Shown here: positions 36,992-46,342 of the stretch, one piece after another
Layout: each line of letters starts with the position of its first letter
Position numbering within the stretch: position 1 is the first letter of the stretch
Assembly: GCF_001902635.1 (NCBI RefSeq)
Contig: NZ_MJAO01000004.1
Span: 1-64,000, forward strand
Origin: Serratia marcescens
GTDB lineage: Bacteria > Pseudomonadota > Gammaproteobacteria > Enterobacterales > Enterobacteriaceae
Length of the DNA stretch: 64,000 nt
Direction of reading: 5' to 3'
The notes under the pieces: generated by a model
Database searches by the model: none
The model's input: only the letters and a program-made list of their open reading frames with translations
Told to the model about the DNA's origin: nothing
Made by a program: the position numbers and the translations under genes

Positions 36992-37012
36992 ATGAGGGGG
37001 CTCACCCCTCAT
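36992..37012. terminator. Hairpin between bioD and the UrtE-like gene
   Basis: ATGAGGGG pairs with CCCCTCAT around GCTCA. The hairpin overlaps the stop codon of the convergent gene and no strong T tract follows, so termination is possible but weak. Confidence 0.45.
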
Positions 37013-37730
37013 CTTCCTTCTGTCCCACCAGCCCGGCGCCGATCAGCGCCTCATCCAGCTGCGCCAGCGCGCCGTGCGCCACAGTGCGCCCGCTATCCAA
37101 CAGGCAGAAGCGGTCCGCCACCCGGCGCACGAACGCTAACTGATGCTCCACCAGTAAAATGGTCATGCCCAGCTCGCGGTTGAGCCGGCGGATCACATTG
37201 CCGATGTCGGCGGCAATCGAGGGCGGCACGCCCGCCGTCGGTTCGTCGAGGATCAGCAGCGTCGGTTCCTGCGCCAGCGCCCGACCGATCGCCAACTGGC
37301 GTTGGGCGCCCACGCACAGATCGCCGGCGCGGCGCGCGCGCATCTGGCGCAGATGGGGAAACAGGCTGTAGATCAGCGGCGGAATGCGGCGAGGGGCGCC
37401 GCGCCCGGCCATTTGCGCCACCTGCAGATTTTCCTCCACGCTCAGCTGCGAGAAGAGTTGCCACCCCTGGGGCACGTGGCTGATGCCCAGCGCGGCGCGG
37501 CGCTCCATCGGCTGCAACAGCAGGTTTTGCGGCGGCCGATCCACCGGCTGCCAGGTCATGCTGCCGCTCACGACCGGCACATGCCCCATGATGCAGTTGA
37601 CCAGCGTGGTTTTGCCCACACCGTTGCGCCCAAGCAGCACGGTGCACTGGCCGCGCGGCAGCTCCAGGTTGATGTCCCACAGGGTGTGGTTCTGCCCGTA
37701 AAATTGATTGACCGATCTCAGGCTCAGCAT
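37002..37730 (-). CDS. Orphan UrtE/LivF-like ABC ATPase with a degenerate signature
   Basis: The 242-residue protein resembles UrtE, the urea/short-amide member of the LivF group: VNQFYGQNHTLWDINLELPRG, read in parts, then Walker A GRNGVGKTT (34-42), VPQGWQLF, Walker B LLILDEPTAG and His196 in VEHQ. The signature that is normally LSGGQ reads LCVGAQ (138-143), which removes the Ser-Gly pair that contacts ATP across the dimer. No permease, binding protein or second ATPase is nearby. It may be a decaying remnant of a urt cluster or a repurposed ATPase. Confidence 0.8.
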   Translation of the reverse strand: MLSLRSVNQFYGQNHTLWDINLELPRGQCTVLLGRNGVGKTTLVNCIMGHVPVVSGSMTWQPVDRPPQNLLLQPMERRAALGISHVPQGWQLFSQLSVEENLQVAQMAGRGAPRRIPPLIYSLFPHLRQMRARRAGDLCVGAQRQLAIGRALAQEPTLLILDEPTAGVPPSIAADIGNVIRRLNRELGMTILLVEHQLAFVRRVADRFCLLDSGRTVAHGALAQLDEALIGAGLVGQKEDEG

Positions 37731-38383
37731 TTGGCATTCTCCTCATAGACGTCCGTGCCACTCGTTGGCGGGGGACTGCAAAGGCCGCGTTGGCGGTTGA
37801 TTTCCCGAGTGTGGCAATGTCTGGAATAAAATGCCGTCTGTCCGATAAACCTGGGCAAGATCTGCGGTGGACGGAATGACGGTCAATATGTCGTTAAAAA
37901 CGACGCTTATGACGACTTGGTGTCGTTCTTGCGCTTTTGCGAACGATAGCGCGGCGGCCGTTGACCGCTGCGAGGCAGCGCATGATGCCGCCGCGCTTCG
38001 TTTACGCGCAGGAAGATAAAGCAACTCCCAGGCCAGGTTTACCGCCAGGCGAAAACGGGGCTTGTTATCGCCGTGTTAACCGGCCGTCAGGCCTGACGCA
38101 TTCTGCCGCGGCGGCCCGAAAATACGCGGGGAGGTTAACCAGGACGTTTTTTGCACTCTTGTGGTGCTCTTGGGCAAGGTACTGGTGCAAGGCGTTGCGC
38201 CGCCGTCAAGGGCGATCCGCGTTAAAGGGGGCAATGCGATTTTGGCAATGGGGATTTTTAGTATTAATCGGCATAAACAAAGCGATATTTTTATGAAAAA
38301 ATAACTAAAAAAGACGTTTTGGCGAGTGTAAAGGGCGAAAAGCTTTCTTTCTGTAACTCCCGCCACGGGCGGGGCGGTGAGAG

Positions 38384-38406
38384 TTATCCACTATTCCTGT
38401 GGATAA
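38384..38406. promoter_or_regulatory. Inverted pair of DnaA boxes upstream of uvrB
   Basis: TTATCCACT (38384-38392) faces TGTGGATAA (38398-38406), the complement of the perfect DnaA box TTATCCACA. E. coli uvrB also has DnaA boxes in its upstream region. Confidence 0.75.
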
Positions 38407-38703
38407 CCTTGTGTATTAGATTTAGAAAAACGCCGTAAAGCGAGAGCGGACGCGGGTTCTGTTCGCTTTGTCCGCATTCTCGTCTTTTTATTAAAGTTAA
38501 TAATTATCAATAGTTTAATTAAAATCAAGACGCAAGGGCATTGTTCAGGTCTCTATGTATGATTTTTCGCCGCGGTGCTATCAATAAGTTAATTCGCGGC
38601 AAGTTCTGGGGATAAATCTGTTATTGACAATAAAAATGTCACCCGGCTGTAACGGCACGGTGCAACGGCGCCGCCGTGGCGCAGGGCGCGGCGACGAATC
38701 CGC

Positions 38704-38731
38704 TTGAAGCTGGTTTTATATCCAGTATCAT
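38704..38731 (+). promoter_or_regulatory. LexA-controlled uvrB promoter
   Basis: TTGAAG (-35), 16 bases, TATCAT (-10). The spacer is filled by the LexA box at 38708-38727 (CTG, ten bases, CAG, with the flanking TA at its right end), so LexA would block polymerase. The start site would be near 38738, giving a leader of about 97 bases. Confidence 0.85.
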
Positions 38732-38834
38732 GAGCACTGGCGCAAATCGCCGACACTTTCCATAATGAGGGGCCATGTCCGGCGCGAGCCGAATGGCCGC
38801 CTGAGCGCGCGCATCTCCACAGGGTAGCCGAGCA

Positions 38835-40847
38835 ATGAGTAAACTTTTCAAACTGCATTCAGAGTTCAAACCGGCCGGCGATCAGCCGGAAGCCATCCGC
38901 AAGCTGGAAGAGGGGCTGGAAGACGGCCTGGCGCACCAGACGCTGCTGGGGGTGACCGGTTCGGGCAAGACGTTCACCATCGCCAACGTGATAGCCGATC
39001 TGAATCGGCCGACCATGGTGCTGGCGCCGAACAAAACGTTGGCGGCGCAGCTGTATGGCGAGATGAAAGAGTTCTTTCCGGAGAATGCGGTGGAGTACTT
39101 CGTTTCTTACTACGATTACTACCAGCCGGAAGCCTATGTGCCCAGCTCCGACACTTTCATTGAAAAAGACGCCTCGGTGAACGAACACATCGAGCAGATG
39201 CGCCTTTCCGCCACCAAGGCGTTGCTGGAACGGCGCGACGTGGTGGTGGTGGCGTCGGTGTCGGCGATCTACGGCCTGGGCGATCCGGACCTTTACCTGA
39301 AGATGATGCTGCACCTGACCCAGGGGATGATCATCGATCAGCGTTCTATTTTGCGCCGGCTGGCGGAGCTGCAGTATTCCCGCAACGATCAGGCCTTCCA
39401 GCGCGCCACCTTCCGCGTGCGCGGCGAGGTGATCGACATCTTCCCGGCGGAGTCGGACGAGCTGGCGCTGCGCGTCGAGCTGTTCGACGACGAAGTGGAG
39501 CGGCTGTCGCTGTTCGATCCGCTGACCGGGCAGATCGAGCAGGTGGTGCCGCGCTTTACCATCTACCCGAAATCGCACTATGTGACGCCGCGCGAGCGGA
39601 TCATGCAGGCGATGGAGGAGATCAAGGTCGATCTGGCGGACCGCCGCAAGGTGCTGTTGGCCAACAGCAAACTGCTGGAAGAGCAGCGCCTGACGCAGCG
39701 CACCCAGTTCGATCTGGAGATGATGAACGAGCTGGGTTACTGCTCGGGCATCGAAAACTACTCGCGCTACCTGTCCGGGCGCGCCGAGGGCGAGCCGCCG
39801 CCGACGCTGTTCGATTACCTGCCGGCGGACGGCCTGCTGGTGGTGGACGAATCCCACGTCACCATTCCGCAGATCGGCGCGATGTTCAAGGGCGACCGCG
39901 CGCGCAAGGAAACGCTGGTGGAGTACGGCTTCCGCCTGCCGTCGGCGCTGGACAACCGCCCCTTGCGCTTCGAAGAGTTCGAGGCGCTGGCGCCGCAGAC
40001 CATCTATGTCTCCGCGACGCCGGGCAAATATGAGCTGGAGAAATCCGGCGGCGATCTGGTCGATCAGGTGGTGCGCCCGACCGGGTTGCTGGATCCGATC
40101 GTGGAGGTGCGGCCGGTCGCCACCCAGGTGGACGATCTGCTCTCCGAGATCCGCAAACGTGCGGCGATCAACGAGCGCGTGCTGGTGACCACCCTGACCA
40201 AACGCATGGCGGAAGATCTGACCGAATACCTGGAAGAGCATGGCGAACGCGTGCGCTACCTGCACTCGGACATCGATACCGTGGAACGGGTCGAAATCAT
40301 CCGTGACCTGCGTCTGGGCGAGTTCGACGTGCTGGTGGGCATCAACCTGCTGCGTGAGGGGCTCGACATGCCTGAGGTCTCGCTGGTGGCGATTCTGGAC
40401 GCCGATAAGGAAGGCTTCCTGCGTTCCGAGCGTTCGCTGATCCAGACCATTGGCCGCGCGGCGCGTAACCTGAACGGCAAGGCGATCCTGTACGGCGATC
40501 GCATCACCGATTCGATGGCCAAGGCGATCGGCGAAACCGAGCGGCGCCGCGCCAAGCAGCAGGCGTACAACGAAGCCAACGGCATCGTGCCGCAGGGGCT
40601 GAACAAGAAGATCGGCGATATTTTGCAAATCGGCCAGCCGGTCAACCGCGCCAAGAGCAAAGGCAAGGGCAAGGCGGTGGACAGCGGCGCTCAGCTTCAG
40701 AACCTTACGCCGAAAGCGCTGGATCAGAAAATCCGCGATCTGGAGGCACAGATGTACACCCATGCGCAGAACCTGGAATTTGAGCAGGCGGCTGCGCTGC
40801 GCGACGAGATCCACCAGCTGCGCGAGCAGTTCATCGCGATTTCCTGA
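38835..40847 (+). CDS. uvrB: Excinuclease ABC subunit UvrB
   Basis: UvrB verifies DNA damage and nucleates incision in nucleotide excision repair. The 670-residue protein has Walker [11 protein letters not shown] (about 39-48), the beta-hairpin region [21 protein letters not shown] (read in parts), the DEAD-like box VVDESHVT, helicase motif [11 protein letters not shown] and a C-terminal UVR domain (about 630-668) that contacts UvrC. The LexA box upstream makes it part of the SOS response. Confidence 0.98.
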   Translation: MSKLFKLHSEFKPAGDQPEAIRKLEEGLEDGLAHQTLLGVTGSGKTFTIANVIADLNRPTMVLAPNKTLAAQLYGEMKEFFPENAVEYFVSYYDYYQPEAYVPSSDTFIEKDASVNEHIEQMRLSATKALLERRDVVVVASVSAIYGLGDPDLYLKMMLHLTQGMIIDQRSILRRLAELQYSRNDQAFQRATFRVRGEVIDIFPAESDELALRVELFDDEVERLSLFDPLTGQIEQVVPRFTIYPKSHYVTPRERIMQAMEEIKVDLADRRKVLLANSKLLEEQRLTQRTQFDLEMMNELGYCSGIENYSRYLSGRAEGEPPPTLFDYLPADGLLVVDESHVTIPQIGAMFKGDRARKETLVEYGFRLPSALDNRPLRFEEFEALAPQTIYVSATPGKYELEKSGGDLVDQVVRPTGLLDPIVEVRPVATQVDDLLSEIRKRAAINERVLVTTLTKRMAEDLTEYLEEHGERVRYLHSDIDTVERVEIIRDLRLGEFDVLVGINLLREGLDMPEVSLVAILDADKEGFLRSERSLIQTIGRAARNLNGKAILYGDRITDSMAKAIGETERRRAKQQAYNEANGIVPQGLNKKIGDILQIGQPVNRAKSKGKGKAVDSGAQLQNLTPKALDQKIRDLEAQMYTHAQNLEFEQAAALRDEIHQLREQFIAIS

Positions 40848-40947
40848 CCGTTGGATGGCGCCTGCGTTGCGGGCGTCGAAATTCCTTGTCGGCCGCGCCA
40901 AAGCTGTTAAGGTGTGCGGCCCGATCTGACCACGAAGAGTACCGAAC

Positions 40948-41214
40948 ATGAGCCAACACCAGTCCAAAGACCCGCTGCACGGCGTGACGCTGGAGCAACT
41001 GCTGAATAAACTGGTGGATCACTACGGTTGGTCCGAGCTGGGCGCGCGCATTCGCATCAACTGCTTCCGCAGCGATCCGAGCATTAAGTCCAGCCTGAAG
41101 TTTTTGCGTCGCACGCCCTGGGCGCGCAAAGAGGTGGAAGATCTGTATATCGATATGGTCAGCCATCCCGCCCCAGCCAGCGATAATCCTTGGCTGCGTG
41201 GGCGAGACGGCTAA
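40948..41214 (+). CDS. VF530-family (DUF2132) DNA-binding-like protein
   Basis: The 88-residue protein matches the VF530/DUF2132 family: [21 protein letters not shown], read in parts, then [28 protein letters not shown]. Structures of this family show a small helical fold like DNA-binding domains, but no function is proven. A frame starting with ATG 40948 and the upstream AAGAGT fits. It sits between uvrB and the convergent yvcK. Confidence 0.88.
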   Translation: MSQHQSKDPLHGVTLEQLLNKLVDHYGWSELGARIRINCFRSDPSIKSSLKFLRRTPWARKEVEDLYIDMVSHPAPASDNPWLRGRDG

Positions 41215-41220
41215 ATTCGA

Positions 41221-42138
41221 TCAGCGGCGGGCGGCCAGCTCCACCAGCGCGCTATCCAGCGCCTGACGCAGCAGTTGGCGATCGTGGCGGTAGGGGATGT
41301 CGGTTGCTTCCAGCGGCTGCTGAATCACCACCCGATCCTGCACCTCGCTGGCGTCCACCGCCGGGCCGACGATCAGCGCATCGATCATCGGGCGGCCGAT
41401 CTTCTCTTCCATCAGCGTCAGTTTATCCCTTAACGACAGCGCCGCGGCGGCTACGCTCAGCTCGCGGCCAAGGTTGCCGATATAGATCATGTTGGCACTG
41501 CTGCGGCGCAGCGCCTGGGTGAGATCGTCCAGCAGCAGCAGCGGCATCAGGCTGGTGAGGAAACTGCCCGGCCCGATCAGGATCACATCGGCCTGCGCGA
41601 TGGCGTCCAGCGCCTCGCGCGTGGCGCTGACCGGCGGCGACAGCATCAGCTCCTGCGGCATATGGGCCAGTTGATCGACATTCACTTCACCGTAAACGTG
41701 ATTGCCTTCGTGATCGTGCGCCATTAAATCCACCGGCTGCTCCGACATCGGGATCAGCGCTGCGTCCACCTTCAGCAGGCTGCGCACCAGGTTGATCGCT
41801 TCCAGTGGGCGCACGCTCAGGTGATCCAGCGCTTTCAGCATCAGGTTGCCGAGGTTGTGGCCGGCCAGTTCGCCATTGCCGCTGAAGCGGTATTCGAACA
41901 TCGCCGAGGCGACGCTCGGTTCGGTGATCAGCTGGTTGAGGCAGTTGCGGGTATCGCCCCAGGCAATGCCGCCTTCTGAGCGGCGGATGCGGCCGGTGGA
42001 ACCGCCGTTGTCGGTGGTGGTGACGATGCCGGTCAGGCGGGAACCTAGGGATGACAGGGCCGACATCACACGGCCCAGACCGTGTCCGCCGCCTAACGCC
42101 ACCACGCGGTCGAGATCGGCCAGGGTACGATTACGCAT
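41221..42138 (-). CDS. yvcK: YvcK-family (CofD-like) protein
   Basis: The 305-residue protein (YbhK in E. coli) belongs to the YvcK/CofD-like family, which binds UDP-sugars in Gram-positive bacteria and affects growth on gluconeogenic substrates. Landmarks are [17 protein letters not shown] at the start, [20 protein letters not shown] and [18 protein letters not shown] 42138 agrees with E. coli; the frame stays open upstream but without homology. It is divergent from moaA, with about 540 bp between. Confidence 0.93.
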   Translation of the reverse strand: MRNRTLADLDRVVALGGGHGLGRVMSALSSLGSRLTGIVTTTDNGGSTGRIRRSEGGIAWGDTRNCLNQLITEPSVASAMFEYRFSGNGELAGHNLGNLMLKALDHLSVRPLEAINLVRSLLKVDAALIPMSEQPVDLMAHDHEGNHVYGEVNVDQLAHMPQELMLSPPVSATREALDAIAQADVILIGPGSFLTSLMPLLLLDDLTQALRRSSANMIYIGNLGRELSVAAAALSLRDKLTLMEEKIGRPMIDALIVGPAVDASEVQDRVVIQQPLEATDIPYRHDRQLLRQALDSALVELAARR

Positions 42139-42436
42139 AAATTTCCTTACAAAGGGGCTGAACTGCCCGCATAAGGTAGCGGATCCGGCGCAAAAACGCG
42201 ATATACCCGTTTGCTGTTGCGCTGGCCGTGCAGTGCTCGGTTGATCCGTGGACTTCACCCCTTCGGGGCCGCTGCAAGCAGCGTTTCAATTCGCTTCCGG
42301 TCTATTTTTCTCATGGTTACCGGCGGAGGCAACGCCGGTGATTTAGGGGATAAGAGTGTCATTTACGTGATTCTGGTCAATTCGTCCACGCAAGCGATGT
42401 TTATCATGGTTTACCAGATCACGCGGCGTCTAAAAA

Positions 42437-42460
42437 CGCTGTATAGACAAATATATAGCG
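42437..42460. promoter_or_regulatory. ModE site upstream of moaA
   Basis: CGCTGTAT, eight bases, ATATAGCG form a ModE-type palindrome with the same geometry as the modA operator. Its centre lies about 58 bp before the predicted start site, as expected for an activator; ModE activates moaA in E. coli. Confidence 0.85.
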
Positions 42461-42470
42461 AATTTGCGCG

Positions 42471-42500
42471 TTGGCTATCGCTGCCGATTAGCGCTAGAAT
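42471..42500 (+). promoter_or_regulatory. moaA promoter
   Basis: TTGGCT (42471-42476), 18 bases, TAGAAT (42495-42500). The predicted start near 42507 leaves a leader of about 170 bases that carries the riboswitch. Confidence 0.65.
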
Positions 42501-42554
42501 TCTGCTGAAAACCACGGTTTCGTTCCGGCTACTCAGGTAGCGGGAAGAGAAATC

Positions 42555-42675
42555 AAACTCCTAGCCCCTGCGCCTACGTTGTTCATCAGGAACGATATGG
42601 CGCCTGGGCCGTGGCGAAGTCAGCCACCAGGGTGCAGAGGGGAAACGCTCGCATCTCCCGACTTTGGAAAGGTGT
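42555..42675 (+). ncRNA. Molybdenum cofactor (Moco) riboswitch
   Basis: The moaA leader contains the characteristic Moco RNA motif: GCGCCTACGTTGTTCATCAG, AACGATATGGCGC, then GTGGCGAAGTCAGCCAC and a GAGGGGAAAC hairpin just before the ribosome site GGAAAGG. It closely resembles the E. coli moaA leader. Cofactor binding is expected to hide the ribosome site and lower MoaA synthesis. Confidence 0.92.
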
Positions 42676-42676
42676 T

Positions 42677-43663
42677 ATGGTGCCGCAACTCATTGATGCT
42701 TATGAGCGCAAGTTCTATTACCTGCGCTTGTCGATCACCGACGTGTGCAACTTTCGTTGCACCTATTGTCTGCCCGACGGCTACAAGCCGAGCGGCAGCC
42801 CGAAAAGCTTCCTGTCGCTGGATGAAATCCGCCGCGTCAGCCGCGCGTTCGCCGAACTGGGCACCGAAAAGGTGCGTCTGACCGGTGGCGAGCCCTCGCT
42901 GCGCCGCGATTTTACCGAGATCATCGCCGCCGTGCGGGAAAACCCGGCCATCCGTACCCTGGCGGTCACCACCAACGGCTACCGTCTGGCGCGCGACGTC
43001 GCCGCCTGGCGTGACGCCGGCCTGACGGCGATTAACGTCAGCGTCGACAGCCTGGATCCCCGCCAGTTTCACGCCATCACCGGTCAGGACAAGTTCCGCC
43101 AGGTGATGGACGGCATCGACGCCGCCTTCAGCGCCGGTTTCAGCAAGGTTAAGGTCAACGCGGTGCTGATGCGCGACGTTAACCACCAGCAGCTCGGTGC
43201 CTTTCTCGCCTGGATTAAAGACCGGCCGATCCAGCTGCGCTTTATCGAACTGATGGAAACCGGCGAGGGCGGCGAGCTGTTTCGCAAACACCATGTCTCC
43301 GGTGAGGTGATTCGCCGGCAGCTGGAGCAGCAGGGGTGGCAGCGCCAGGCGCGCGGCCGCAGCGACGGCCCGGCGCAGGTGTTCAGCCACCCGGACTACC
43401 AGGGCGAGGTGGGTCTTATCATGCCGTACGAAAAAGACTTCTGCGCCAGCTGCAACCGGCTGCGCGTTTCTTCCATCGGCAATTTGCATCTGTGTCTGTT
43501 CGGCGAGCAGGGGGTGCCCCTGCGCGATCTGCTGGCGGACGACGGCCAGCTCGATGCGCTGAAGGCGCGCATCCAGAGCGGGCTGTTGAGCAAAAAGCAG
43601 ACCCATTTCCTGCATCAGGGTAACAGCGGGATTACCCAGAACCTGTCGTTTATCGGCGGTTGA
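42677..43663 (+). CDS. moaA: GTP 3',8-cyclase MoaA
   Basis: MoaA is a radical SAM enzyme that converts GTP to 3',8-cyclo-GTP, the first step of molybdenum cofactor synthesis. The 328-residue protein has the N-terminal cluster motif CNFRCTYC and the C-terminal cluster cysteines in [10 protein letters not shown] and a later LHLCLFG, and it ends in GG as needed for activity. GTG/ATG choice is settled by homology to E. coli (MASQLTDAF) and the GGAAAGG site, giving ATG 42677. It heads moaABCDE. Confidence 0.97.
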   Translation: MVPQLIDAYERKFYYLRLSITDVCNFRCTYCLPDGYKPSGSPKSFLSLDEIRRVSRAFAELGTEKVRLTGGEPSLRRDFTEIIAAVRENPAIRTLAVTTNGYRLARDVAAWRDAGLTAINVSVDSLDPRQFHAITGQDKFRQVMDGIDAAFSAGFSKVKVNAVLMRDVNHQQLGAFLAWIKDRPIQLRFIELMETGEGGELFRKHHVSGEVIRRQLEQQGWQRQARGRSDGPAQVFSHPDYQGEVGLIMPYEKDFCASCNRLRVSSIGNLHLCLFGEQGVPLRDLLADDGQLDALKARIQSGLLSKKQTHFLHQGNSGITQNLSFIGG

Positions 43664-43672
43664 TACCCACAT

Positions 43673-43709
43673 ATTTCAAGCCGCAGCGTTGTTGGCTGCA
43701 ACTTGAAAT
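43673..43709. repeat. Imperfect inverted repeat between moaA and moaB
   Basis: ATTTCAAGCCGCAGC faces GGCTGCAACTTGAAAT with a short loop. It resembles the dispersed palindromes common in Serratia and Yersinia intergenic regions and may form an mRNA hairpin inside the operon. Confidence 0.6.
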
Positions 43710-43743
43710 CTGTTGGGATCTCAGAATAGGAGCCTATTGAACC

Positions 43744-44262
43744 ATGAGCCATGCGAGCAGCGAGTTTATTCCGGCGCATATCGCCATCCTGACCGTGTCC
43801 GACAGTCGCGGCGCGGCGGAAGACACCTCCGGCCAATATCTGCAGGAAGCGGCGCAGGAAGCCGGCCATCAGGTGGTGGATCGCGCCATCGTCAAAGATG
43901 ATATTTACCAGATCCGCGCGCGGGTTTCCGCCTGGATCGCTGATGACAACGTGCAGGCGGTGTTGATCACCGGCGGCACCGGTTTTACCGCGCGCGACAA
44001 TACGCCGGAAGCGCTGTTGCCGCTGTTCGACAGAGAGGTGGAAGGGTTCGGCGAACTGTTCCGCATGGTGTCGTACGAAGAGATCGGTACCGCAACGATC
44101 CAGTCGCGCGCGCTGGCCGGCCTGGCCAATCGGACGGTGATTTTCGCCATGCCGGGTTCCACCCGCGCCTGCCGTACCGCCTGGGAGCGGATTATCGAAG
44201 AGCAGTTGGACGCGCGTCATCGCCCGTGCAACTTCCAGCCCCATTTGAAGAAGCCTGAGTGA
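43744..44262 (+). CDS. moaB: MoaB, molybdopterin adenylyltransferase-like protein
   Basis: MoaB shares the MogA/MoeA G-domain fold and binds molybdopterin; in E. coli it is not required for cofactor synthesis while MogA is present. The 172-residue protein has the core motif [21 protein letters not shown], read in parts, and [23 protein letters not shown] precedes the ATG. The stop shares a base with the moaC start (TGATG). Confidence 0.96.
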   Translation: MSHASSEFIPAHIAILTVSDSRGAAEDTSGQYLQEAAQEAGHQVVDRAIVKDDIYQIRARVSAWIADDNVQAVLITGGTGFTARDNTPEALLPLFDREVEGFGELFRMVSYEEIGTATIQSRALAGLANRTVIFAMPGSTRACRTAWERIIEEQLDARHRPCNFQPHLKKPE

Positions 44263-44741
44263 TGACACAGCTAACCCACATTAACGCCGCCGGCGAAGCC
44301 CATATGGTCGACGTTTCCGCTAAGGCCGAGACGGTGCGCGAGGCGCGTGCCGAAGCCTTTGTCGAGATGTTGCCCGCCACGCTGGCGATGATCGTCGACG
44401 GCAGCCATCACAAGGGCGACGTGTTCGCCACGGCGCGCATCGCCGGCATTCAGGCGGCCAAACGCACCTGGGAGCTGATCCCGCTGTGCCACCCGCTGAT
44501 GCTGAGCAAGGTCGAAGTGCAGTTGGAGGCGCAGACGGAACACAACCGGGTGCGCATTGAAACCTGCTGCCGGCTGACCGGCAAAACCGGCGTCGAGATG
44601 GAGGCGCTGACCGCCGCCTCGGTGGCGGCATTGACCATCTATGACATGTGCAAAGCGGTACAGAAAGACATGGTGATCGGCCCGGTGCGCCTGCTGGCGA
44701 AAAGCGGCGGCAAATCCGGCGATTTTAAGGTGAATGCATGA
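44262..44741 (+). CDS. moaC: Cyclic pyranopterin monophosphate synthase MoaC
   Basis: MoaC converts the MoaA product into cyclic pyranopterin monophosphate. The 159-residue protein has the active-site segments [13 protein letters not shown], then [24 protein letters not shown], read in parts, and the terminal KSGGKSG. The ATG at 44262 is favoured over the GTG that overlaps it upstream. Its end overlaps moaD by four bases (ATGA). Confidence 0.97.
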   Translation: MTQLTHINAAGEAHMVDVSAKAETVREARAEAFVEMLPATLAMIVDGSHHKGDVFATARIAGIQAAKRTWELIPLCHPLMLSKVEVQLEAQTEHNRVRIETCCRLTGKTGVEMEALTAASVAALTIYDMCKAVQKDMVIGPVRLLAKSGGKSGDFKVNA

Positions 44742-44983
44742 TCGATATTCTTTTCTTCGCGCAGGTGCGCGAACTGGTGGGTACCGGCGGCCTGTCGATG
44801 CCGGCGGATTACCCGACCGTCGAGGCGTTGCGCCAGGCGCTGTGTGCGCGCGGCGATCGCTGGGCGCTGGCGCTGGAATCCGGCAAGCTGCTGGCGGCGG
44901 TCAATCAGTCGCTGGTGGCGGCGGATCATCCGTTGCGCGCCGGCGATGAAGTGGCCTTCTTCCCACCGGTTACCGGGGGGTAA
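44738..44983 (+). CDS. moaD: Molybdopterin synthase small subunit MoaD
   Basis: MoaD is the ubiquitin-like sulfur carrier of molybdopterin synthase. The 81-residue protein ends in FFPPVTGG; the terminal Gly-Gly is adenylated by MoeB and converted to thiocarboxylate. Its start overlaps moaC by four bases and moaE follows two bases after its stop, consistent with a paired MoaD-MoaE complex. Confidence 0.97.
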   Translation: MIDILFFAQVRELVGTGGLSMPADYPTVEALRQALCARGDRWALALESGKLLAAVNQSLVAADHPLRAGDEVAFFPPVTGG

Positions 44984-44985
44984 GC

Positions 44986-45453
44986 ATGGAAAACACCCGC
45001 ATTCGCGTGGGCGAAGCGCCGTTCAACGTCGGCGACGAATACCAGTGGCTGGCGCAGTGCGACGCCGACGGCGCGGTGGTGACCTTCACCGGCAAGGTGC
45101 GCAACCATAACCTGGGGGACGACGTCAGCGCGCTGACGCTGGAACACTACCCCGGCATGACCGAGAAGGCGCTGGCGGAGATCGTGGCCGAGGCGCGCAG
45201 CCGTTGGCCGCTGCAGCGCGTGACGGTGATCCACCGCGTCGGCGCGCTGTATCCCGGCGACGAGATCGTGTTCGTCGGCGTAACCGGCGCGCACCGCAGC
45301 ATGGCGTTCGCCGCCAGCGAGTTCATCATGGACTACCTGAAGACCCGTGCGCCGTTCTGGAAGCGCGAAGCGACCGGCCAGGGCGATCGCTGGGTGGACG
45401 CCCGCGACAGCGATCGTCAGGCGGCGCAGCGCTGGCAAAACGCGGCTAAATAA
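44986..45453 (+). CDS. moaE: Molybdopterin synthase catalytic subunit MoaE
   Basis: MoaE uses the MoaD thiocarboxylate to place two sulfurs on the pterin. The 155-residue protein contains VVTFTGKVRNHN, LEHYPGMTEKAL, the catalytic-region HRVGAL and the FWKREATGQGDRWVDAR segment with the active-site lysine of the family. It is last in moaABCDE, followed by 130 bases before ybhL. Confidence 0.96.
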   Translation: MENTRIRVGEAPFNVGDEYQWLAQCDADGAVVTFTGKVRNHNLGDDVSALTLEHYPGMTEKALAEIVAEARSRWPLQRVTVIHRVGALYPGDEIVFVGVTGAHRSMAFAASEFIMDYLKTRAPFWKREATGQGDRWVDARDSDRQAAQRWQNAAK

Positions 45454-45583
45454 CGCGTCAACAGCGGAAACAAATCAAGACCTTTGCCGCTTTCGCGCGG
45501 CATATTCTGTGGTACGCTTATAGCAGGCGAAGCCCCGCTCAAGGGGCTTCGGAATCTTGTTTACTACGCAAAAGGTAACCGTC

Positions 45584-46294
45584 ATGGACCGATATCCACG
45601 CTCTAATGGTTCAATCGTCGAACGTGCCAACAGCGGCATTCAGGCCTACATGGCGCAGGTTTACGGCTGGATGACCTGCGGTCTGCTGCTGACGGCGTTC
45701 GTTTCCTGGTATGCGGCCAACACGCCCGCCATCCTCAACTTCATCTTCTCCAGCCAGATCACCTTCTTCGGTCTGATCATCGCCCAGCTGGCGCTGGTGT
45801 TCGTGATTTCCGGCATGGTCAACCGCCTGAGCGGCGCGGTGGCCACCTCGCTGTTCATGCTGTATTCGGCGCTGACCGGGTTGACGCTGTCGAGCATCTT
45901 CATCGCTTACACCTACAGCTCGATCGCCAGCACCTTCGTGGTCACCGCCGGCATGTTCGGCGCCATGAGCCTGTACGGCTATACCACCAAGCGCGATCTG
46001 AGCGGCTTTGGCAGCATGTTGTTCATGGCGCTGATCGGCATCGTGCTGGCCTCGCTGGTGAACATCTGGCTGAAAAGCTCCGCGCTGATGTGGGCGATCA
46101 CCTACATCGGGGTGGTGGTGTTCGTCGGCCTGACCGCGTACGACACGCAAAAACTCAAGGCGATGGGCGAGCAGCTGAACGCCGATGACAAAGACGGCTT
46201 CCGCAAGTACGCCATCGTCGGCGCGCTGACGCTGTATCTCGACTTCATCAACCTGTTCCTGATGTTGTTGCGTATCTTCGGCAACCGCCGCTAA
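45584..46294 (+). CDS. ybhL: YbhL, Bax inhibitor-1 family membrane protein
   Basis: The 236-residue protein has seven membrane segments and the BI-1 (UPF0005) family pattern, including TLSSIFIAYTYSSIASTF (read as one helix) and AYDTQKLK with the aspartate of the family's pH-sensing pair. Bacterial relatives conduct calcium in vitro; the E. coli role is unknown. ATG 45584 (MDRYPRSNGSIVERA) matches E. coli and has AAAGGTAACC upstream. It ends in a strong terminator. Confidence 0.95.
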   Translation: MDRYPRSNGSIVERANSGIQAYMAQVYGWMTCGLLLTAFVSWYAANTPAILNFIFSSQITFFGLIIAQLALVFVISGMVNRLSGAVATSLFMLYSALTGLTLSSIFIAYTYSSIASTFVVTAGMFGAMSLYGYTTKRDLSGFGSMLFMALIGIVLASLVNIWLKSSALMWAITYIGVVVFVGLTAYDTQKLKAMGEQLNADDKDGFRKYAIVGALTLYLDFINLFLMLLRIFGNRR

Positions 46295-46312
46295 ATCCGT
46301 AGGATTTACCAG

Positions 46313-46342
46313 GCTCTGCATGTTACATGCAGAGCTTTTTTT
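46313..46342 (+). terminator. ybhL terminator
   Basis: A perfect 10-bp stem (GCTCTGCATG with CATGCAGAGC) and TTA loop run into seven T residues. It abuts the end of the convergent ybhR. Confidence 0.93.

Larger units (their letters stand above)
37731..38834. other. 1.1-kb regulatory gap before uvrB
   Basis: No convincing gene is seen; the small open frames lack ribosome sites and family resemblance. The gap becomes AT-rich after about 38260. It holds inverted DnaA boxes at 38384-38406, a TTGACA (38624-38629) with a weak TGTAAC partner, and a LexA-covered promoter near 38704-38731. The part from 37731 to 38260 may carry the promoter of the UrtE-like gene, but I see no definite element. Confidence 0.6.

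Noticed and set aside
38859-40967. A 702-codon open frame on the strand opposite uvrB
   Set aside because: It mirrors uvrB completely, has no family motifs and comes from the GC-rich codon bias of uvrB; uvrB itself is unmistakable.
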